This document shows positions 9,335-14,728 of a stretch of DNA of 14,728 nt, in pieces (within the stretch, counting starts at the first letter, position 1; every line of letters starts with the position of its first letter). Source of the DNA: Liolophura sinensis (lineage: Eukaryota; Mollusca; Polyplacophora; Chitonida; Chitonidae); contig NW_027018557.1 in NCBI RefSeq assembly GCF_032854445.1, positions 1 to 14,728 on the forward strand. The letters run 5' to 3'. The position numbers and the translations under genes were made by a program. Under the pieces are notes generated by a model. It saw nothing but the letters and a program-made list of their open reading frames with translations. It had not been told where the DNA came from and made no database searches.

Positions 9335-9883
9335 TACAGGCAAAAGTATTGGTCGGAGAGCAACGCGGTTTGCACCATTCGATTTGTCGTCAGAAAATAC
9401 GTCGGATTAGCCTCTTACCAGCAGCACTGGAACAGTTTTTCCACTTTTGCATTTTTGCCTGGTCTTTTTGTTAATTGAAATCGGCTACACTGCACTCTGT
9501 ACAATCGCGACTGGTCATTACTATATTCAACTTTTGACTATAAGTTATGTGCCCTTCGGTAGCCCAGAAGACGTCAAATCTTTGGGCTAAGCCCATTTAA
9601 CTCACCCAGCAATTGCCTTACTTCTAAGTGCAAGACAATCTCAATGTCTTTATCTACGTGTAGAAAAACCACACCATTTGTACGTGAAAACCACAAGGTA
9701 CTTGATACAGTCTGCTGTAAAAAGTACAACTGAACACTGACCCACTTCAGTAAGGTGCCAAAAGATGCGGAATTGAGCCAGGCATCGGCAGCTGTTGAAA
9801 AATTACAAATTTCCCTGGTTTCCATGGAGTAAGAGCCGTTGCTGGGCACGTGATTATGACATAAATGATCATTTAATTGTCAC
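9335..9883. repeat. Monomer 18, class A2 with G59
   Basis: 549 bp. Class A, C434, A471, T540, plus G59 (GTCAGAAAATA), shared only with monomer 23, five units on. Confidence 0.94.
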
Positions 9884-10434
9884 TACAGGCAAAAGTATTG
9901 GTCGGAGAGCAACGCGGTTTGCACCATTCGATTTGTCGTCACAAAATACGTCGGATTAGCCTCTTACCAGCAGCACTGGAACAGTTTTTCCACTTTTGCA
10001 TTTTTGCCTGGTCTTTTTGTTAATTGAAATCGGCTACACTGCACTCTGTACAATCGCGACTGGTCATTACTATATTCAACTTTTGACTATAAGTTATGTG
10101 CCCTTCGGTAGCCCAGAAGACGTCAAATCTTTGGGCCAAGCCCATTTAACTCACCCAGCAATTGCCGTACTTCTAAGTGCAAGACAATCTCAATGTCTTT
10201 ATCTACGTGTAGAAAAACCACACAGTTTGTACGTGAAAACCACAAGGTACTTGATACAGTCTGCTGTAAAAAGTACAACTGACCACAGACCCACATGAAT
10301 AAGGTGCCAAAAGATGCGGAATTGAGCCAGGCATCGGCAGCTGTTGGAAAAAATTGCAAATTTCCCTGGTTTCCATGGAGTAAGAGCCGTTGCTGGGCAC
10401 GTGATTATGACATAAATGATCATTCAATTGTCAC
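9884..10434. repeat. Monomer 19, class B2'
   Basis: 551 bp. Class B, AG at 341-342, C254 (GGGCCAAG), G284 (GCCGTAC), C540. Two extra bases at GTTGGAAAAAATTGC. C254 removes a TAA, lengthening the plus-strand open frame. Confidence 0.94.
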
Positions 10435-10984
10435 TACAGGCAAAAGTATTGGTCGGAGAGCAACGCGGTTTGCACCATTCGATTTGTCGTCACAAAATAC
10501 GTCGGATTAGCCTCTTACCAGCAGCACTGGAACAGTTTTTTCCACTTTTGCATTTTTGCCTGGTCTTTTTGTTAATTGAAATCGGCTACACTGCACTCTG
10601 TACAATCGCGACTGGTCATTACTATATTCAACTTTTGACTATAAGTTATGTGCCCTTCGGTAGCCCAGAAGACGTCAAATCTTTGGGCTAAGCCCATTTA
10701 ACTCACCCAGCAATTGCCTTACTTCTAAGTGCAAGACAATCTCAATGTCTTTATCTACGTGTAGAAAAACCACACCATTTGTACGTGAAAACCACAAGGT
10801 ACTTGATACAGTCTGCTGTAAAAAGTACAACTGAACACTGACCCACTTCAGTAAGGTGCCAAAAGATGCGGAATTGAGCCAGGCATCGGCAGCTGTTGAA
10901 AAATTACAAATTTCCCTGGTTTCCATGGAGTAAGAGCCGTTGCTGGGCACGTGATTATGACATAAATGATCATTTAATTGTCAC
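10435..10984. repeat. Monomer 20, class A2
   Basis: 550 bp. Class A, C434, A471, T540, C59. One extra T in AGTTTTTTCC. Confidence 0.94.
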
Positions 10985-11533
10985 TACAGGCAAAAGTATT
11001 GGTCGGAGAGCAACGCGGTTTGCACCATTCGATTTGTCGTCACAAAATACGTCGGATTAGCCTCTTACCAGCAGCACTGGAACAGTTTTTCCACTTTTGC
11101 ATTTTTGCCTGGTCTTTTTGTTAATTGAAATCGGCTACACTGCACTCTGTACAATCGCGACTGGTCATTACTATATTCAACTTTTGACTATAAGTTATGT
11201 GCCCTTCGGTAGCCCAGAAGACGTCAAATCTTTGGGCCAAGCCCATTTAACTCACCCAGCAATTGCCGTACTTCTAAGTGCAAGACAATCTCAATGTCTT
11301 TATCTACGTGTAGAAAAACCACACAGTTTGTACGTGAAAACCACAAGGTACTTGATACAGTCTGCTGTAAAAAGTACAACTGACCACAGACCCACATGAA
11401 TAAGGTGCCAAAAGATGCGGAATTGAGCCAGGCATCGGCAGCTGTTGAAAAATTGCAAATTTCCCTGGTTTCCATGGAGTAAGAGCCGTTGCTGGGCACG
11501 TGATTATGACATAAATGATCATTCAATTGTCAC
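10985..11533. repeat. Monomer 21, class B2'
   Basis: 549 bp. Class B, AG at 341-342, C254, G284, C540. Fifth unit of the first five-unit block. Confidence 0.94.
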
Positions 11534-12082
11534 TACAGGCAAAAGTATTGTTCGGAGAGCAACGCGGTTTGCACCATTCGATTTGTCGTCACAAAATACG
11601 TCGGATTAGCCTCTTACCAGCAGCACTGGAACAGTTTTTCCACTTTTGCATTTTTGCCTGGTCTTTTTGTTAATTGAAATCGGCTACACTGCACTCTGTA
11701 CAATCGCGACTGGTCATTACTATATTCAACTTTTGACTATAAGTTATGTGCCCTTCGGTAGCCCAGAAGACGTCAAATCTTTGGGCTAAGCCCATTTAAC
11801 TCACCCAGCAATTGCCTTACTTCTAAGTGCAAGACAATCTCAATGTCTTTATCTACGTGTAGAAAAACCACACCATTTGTACGTGAAAACCACAAGGTAC
11901 TTGATACAGTCTGCTGTAAAAAGTACAACTGACCACAGACCCACATGAATAAGGTGCCAAAAGATGCGGAATTGAGCCAGGCATCGGCAGCTGTTGAAAA
12001 ATTGCAAATTTCCCTGGTTTCCATGGAGTAAGAGCCGTTGCTGGGCACGTGATTATGACATAAATGATCATTTAATTGTCAC
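11534..12082. repeat. Monomer 22, class B3
   Basis: 549 bp. Reads the same as monomer 17 throughout as far as I could check by eye, including T18 and T540. First unit of the second five-unit block. Confidence 0.94.
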
Positions 12083-12632
12083 TACAGGCAAAAGTATTGG
12101 TCGGAGAGCAACGCGGTTTGCACCATTCGATTTGTCGTCAGAAAATACGTCGGATTAGCCTCTTACCAGCAGCACTGGAACAGTTTTTTCCACTTTTGCA
12201 TTTTTGCCTGGTCTTTTTGTTAATTGAAATCGGCTACACTGCACTCTGTACAATCGCGACTGGTCATTACTATATTCAACTTTTGACTATAAGTTATGTG
12301 CCCTTCGGTAGCCCAGAAGACGTCAAATCTTTGGGCTAAGCCCATTTAACTCACCCAGCAATTGCCTTACTTCTAAGTGCAAGACAATCTCAATGTCTTT
12401 ATCTACGTGTAGAAAAACCACACCATTTGTACGTGAAAACCACAAGGTACTTGATACAGTCTGCTGTAAAAAGTACAACTGAACACTGACCCACTTCAGT
12501 AAGGTGCCAAAAGATGCGGAATTGAGCCAGGCATCGGCAGCTGTTGAAAAATTACAAATTTCCCTGGTTTCCATGGAGTAAGAGCCGTTGCTGGGCACGT
12601 GATTATGACATAAATGATCATTTAATTGTCAC
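12083..12632. repeat. Monomer 23, class A2 with G59
   Basis: 550 bp. Matches monomer 18, including G59 and A471, with one extra T in AGTTTTTTCC. Confidence 0.94.
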
Positions 12633-13181
12633 TACAGGCAAAAGTATTGGTCGGAGAGCAACGCGGTTTGCACCATTCGATTTGTCGTCACAAAATACGT
12701 CGGATTAGCCTCTTACCAGCAGCACTGGAACAGTTTTTCCACTTTTGCATTTTTGCCTGGTCTTTTTGTTAATTGAAATCGGCTACACTGCACTCTGTAC
12801 AATCGCGACTGGTCATTACTATATTCAACTTTTGACTATAAGTTATGTGCCCTTCGGTAGCCCAGAAGACGTCAAATCTTTGGGCCAAGCCCATTTAACT
12901 CACCCAGCAATTGCCGTACTTCTAAGTGCAAGACAATCTCAATGTCTTTATCTACGTGTAGAAAAACCACACAGTTTGTACGTGAAAACCACAAGGTACT
13001 TGATACAGTCTGCTGTAAAAAGTACAACTGACCACAGACCCACATGAATAAGGTGCCAAAAGATGCGGAATTGAGCCAGGCATCGGCAGCTGTTGAAAAA
13101 TTGCAAATTTCCCTGGTTTCCATGGAGTAAGAGCCGTTGCTGGGCACGTGATTATGACATAAATGATCATTCAATTGTCAC
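12633..13181. repeat. Monomer 24, class B2'
   Basis: 549 bp. C254, G284, AG at 341-342, C540. Matches monomer 19 without its two-base gain. Confidence 0.94.
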
Positions 13182-13730
13182 TACAGGCAAAAGTATTGGT
13201 CGGAGAGCAACGCGGTTTGCACCATTCGATTTGTCGTCACAAAATACGTCGGATTAGCCTCTTACCAGCAGCACTGGAACAGTTTTTCCACTTTTGCATT
13301 TTTGCCTGGTCTTTTTGTTAATTGAAATCGGCTACACTGCACTCTGTACAATCGCGACTGGTCATTACTATATTCAACTTTTGACTATAAGTTATGTGCC
13401 CTTCGGTAGCCCAGAAGACGTCAAATCTTTGGGCTAAGCCCATTTAACTCACCCAGCAATTGCCTTACTTCTAAGTGCAAGACAATCTCAATGTCTTTAT
13501 CTACGTGTAGAAAAACCACACCATTTGTACGTGAAAACCACAAGGTACTTGATACAGTCTGCTGTAAAAAGTACAACTGAACACTGACCCACTTCAGTAA
13601 GGTGCCAAAAGATGCGGAATTGAGCCAGGCATCGGCAGCTGTTGAAAAATTACAAATTTCCCTGGTTTCCATGGAGTAAGAGCCGTTGCTGGGCACGTGA
13701 TTATGACATAAATGATCATTTAATTGTCAC
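13182..13730. repeat. Monomer 25, class A2
   Basis: 549 bp. Matches monomer 20 without its extra T. Confidence 0.94.
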
Positions 13731-14280
13731 TACAGGCAAAAGTATTGGTCGGAGAGCAACGCGGTTTGCACCATTCGATTTGTCGTCACAAAATACGTCG
13801 GATTAGCCTCTTACCAGCAGCACTGGAACAGTTTTTCCACTTTTGCATTTTTGCCTGGTCTTTTTGTTAATTGAAATCGGCTACACTGCACTCTGTACAA
13901 TCGCGACTGGTCATTACTATATTCAACTTTTGACTATAAGTTATGTGCCCTTCGGTAGCCCAGAAGACGTCAAATCTTTGGGCCAAGCCCATTTAACTCA
14001 CCCAGCAATTGCCGTACTTCTAAGTGCAAGACAATCTCAATGTCTTTATCTACGTGTAGAAAAAACCACACAGTTTGTACGTGAAAACCACAAGGTACTT
14101 GATACAGTCTGCTGTAAAAAGTACAACTGACCACAGACCCACATGAATAAAGTGCCAAAAGATGCGGAATTGAGCCAGGCATCGGCAGCTGTTGAAAAAT
14201 TGCAAATTTCCCTGGTTTCCATGGAGTAAGAGCCGTTGCTGGGCACGTGATTATGACATAAATGATCATTCAATTGTCAC
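13731..14280. repeat. Monomer 26, class B2'
   Basis: 550 bp. Matches monomer 21 with one extra A in GTAGAAAAAACC, which frameshifts the minus-strand open frame. GAATAAAGTGCC for GAATAAGGTGCC creates an AATAAA by chance. Confidence 0.94.
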
Positions 14281-14728
14281 TACAGGCAAAAGTATTGGTC
14301 GGAGAGCAACGCGGTTTGCACCATTCGATTTGTCGTCACAAAATACGTCGGATTAGCCTCTTACCAGCAGCACTGGAACAGATTTTCCACTTTTGCATTT
14401 TTGCCTGGTCTTTTTGTTAATTGAAATCGGCTACACTGCACTCTGTACAATCGCGACTGGTCATTACTATATTCAACTTTTGACTATAAGTTATGTGCCC
14501 TTCGGTAGCCCAGAAGACGTCAAATCTTTTGGGCTAAGCCCCATTTAACTCACCCAGCAATTGCCTTACTTCTAAGTGCAAGACAATCTCAATGTCTTTA
14601 TCTACGTGTAGAAAAACCACACCATTTGTACGTGAAAACCACAAGGTACTTGATACAGTCTGCTGTAAAAAGTACAACTGAACACTGACCCACTTCAGTA
14701 AGGTGCCAAAAGATGAGGAATTGAGCAC
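14281..14728. repeat. Monomer 27, class A3, cut by window end
   Basis: 448 bp, ending inside the unit near unit position 446. Class A, A434, A102 (shared with monomers 3 and 8). Extra T in AATCTTTTGGG (as in monomer 4) and an extra C in AAGCCCCATTT. The final bases read GAGCAC where other copies read GAGCCA. It resembles the irregular copies at the left end more than its immediate neighbours. Confidence 0.92.

Larger units (their letters stand above)
8786..11533. repeat. Higher-order block P, copy 1 (B3-A2-B2'-A2-B2', 2748 bp)
   Basis: Five units with ordered markers: T18, then G59 with A471, then C254/G284/AG341, then A471 without G59, then C254/G284/AG341. The identical order repeats from 11534. 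The last four units form two A2-B2' pairs of about 1098 bp, separated from each other mainly by G59. Confidence 0.9.
11534..14280. repeat. Higher-order block P, copy 2 (B3-A2-B2'-A2-B2', 2747 bp)
   Basis: Second copy of the five-unit block. The differences seen from copy 1 are one-base length changes in short T or A runs, the two-base gain of monomer 19, and the GAATAAAG change in monomer 26. An A3 unit follows instead of a third B3. Confidence 0.9.
1..14728. repeat. Satellite-type tandem array, 549-bp unit, about 26.8 copies
   Basis: The same sequence recurs head to tail from the first base to the last. The landmark TACAGGCAAAAG at the unit start returns at 549-bp spacing in most copies; other unit lengths are 544, 547, 548, 550, 551 and 553. 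All copies have the same orientation. Most differ from each other at only a few positions. Unit 1 has 231 G+C in 549 (42%) and about 17 CpG. No flanking non-repeat DNA, second repeat family, transposon terminus, rRNA or tRNA was seen. 549 equals 3 x 183, but comparing the three thirds of the unit by eye shows no internal 183-bp subrepeat. The family was not recognised. The physical reading (long tandem array of one unit) is certain; the label satellite DNA and a eukaryotic host are inferences. Confidence 0.97.

Noticed and set aside
9996-10298. Plus-strand open frame with a hydrophobic stretch
   Set aside because: Its greater length in B2' units comes from a single T-to-C change (unit 254) that removes a TAA. 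It overlaps the other strand's frame and has no recognisable family; the hydrophobic look follows from T-rich sequence.
14143-14150. AATAAA polyadenylation signal in monomer 26
   Set aside because: It arises from a private G-to-A change in one copy, with no gene upstream.
1-14728. CRISPR array
   Set aside because: There is no alternation of short repeats with unrelated spacers; the whole 549-bp unit repeats.
1-14728. Rolling-circle concatemer of one small circle (biological or from library preparation)
   Set aside because: Copies of a single circle would be identical apart from random error. Here linked variants define subtypes arranged in ordered multi-unit blocks.

Overview
The whole window is one uninterrupted tandem array of a single repeat, with no recognisable gene. 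The unit is 549 bp (about 42% G+C). I count 26 complete head-to-tail copies, all in one orientation, plus one partial copy of 448 bp at the right edge, about 26.8 copies in all. Unit 1 is set by convention at base 1 (TACAGGCAAAAG...). Later copies start at 550, 1099, 1648, 2195, 2748, 3292, 3845, 4394, 4944, 5493, 6042, 6591, 7140, 7689, 8238, 8786, 9335, 9884, 10435, 10985, 11534, 12083, 12633, 13182, 13731 and 14281. The array reaches both edges, so no flanking sequence shows where it sits or in which genome. The long homogeneous satellite-type array and the lack of any conventional gene suggest a eukaryotic genome, probably heterochromatin. I do not recognise the family and cannot name the organism.

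The copies are not interchangeable. Using unit coordinates (unit 1 numbering), about a dozen shared substitutions at 18, 59, 66, 102, 254, 284, 341-342, 400/404/412/414/416, 434, 471 and 540 define subtypes. Class A has A400 T404 T412 C414 G416. Class B has C400 A404 A412 G414 A416. Within A: A1 (C434, G471), A2 (C434, A471) and A3 (A434). Within B: B1 (T66, CA at 341-342), B2 (AG at 341-342), B2' (B2 plus C254 and G284) and B3 (T18, T540). In order the units are: A1 A1 A/B-hybrid A3 A3 B A3 A3 A2 | B1 B2 A3 | B1 B2 A3 | B2 | B3 A2 B2' A2 B2' | B3 A2 B2' A2 B2' | A3(partial).

Three regions follow. Bases 1-4943 are irregular, mostly class A, and from unit 4 rich in private single-base indels. 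Bases 4944-8237 are two nearly identical copies of a three-unit block of 1647 bp. Bases 8786-14280 are two nearly identical copies of a five-unit block of about 2747 bp, itself containing an A2-B2' two-unit period. This is higher-order repeat organisation, made by repeated unequal exchange or conversion over blocks of several units. Bases 14281-14728 return to a diverged A3 copy.

Each unit carries sequence symmetry: a bulged hairpin around a GACGTC core (unit 226-255), a long imperfect palindrome centred on TGATCA (523-548), a widely spaced inverted repeat (3-11 with 119-127), and short palindromes including CACGTG. Open frames of about 60-109 codons recur on both strands once per unit, but the variant pattern and frameshifts do not support protein coding.
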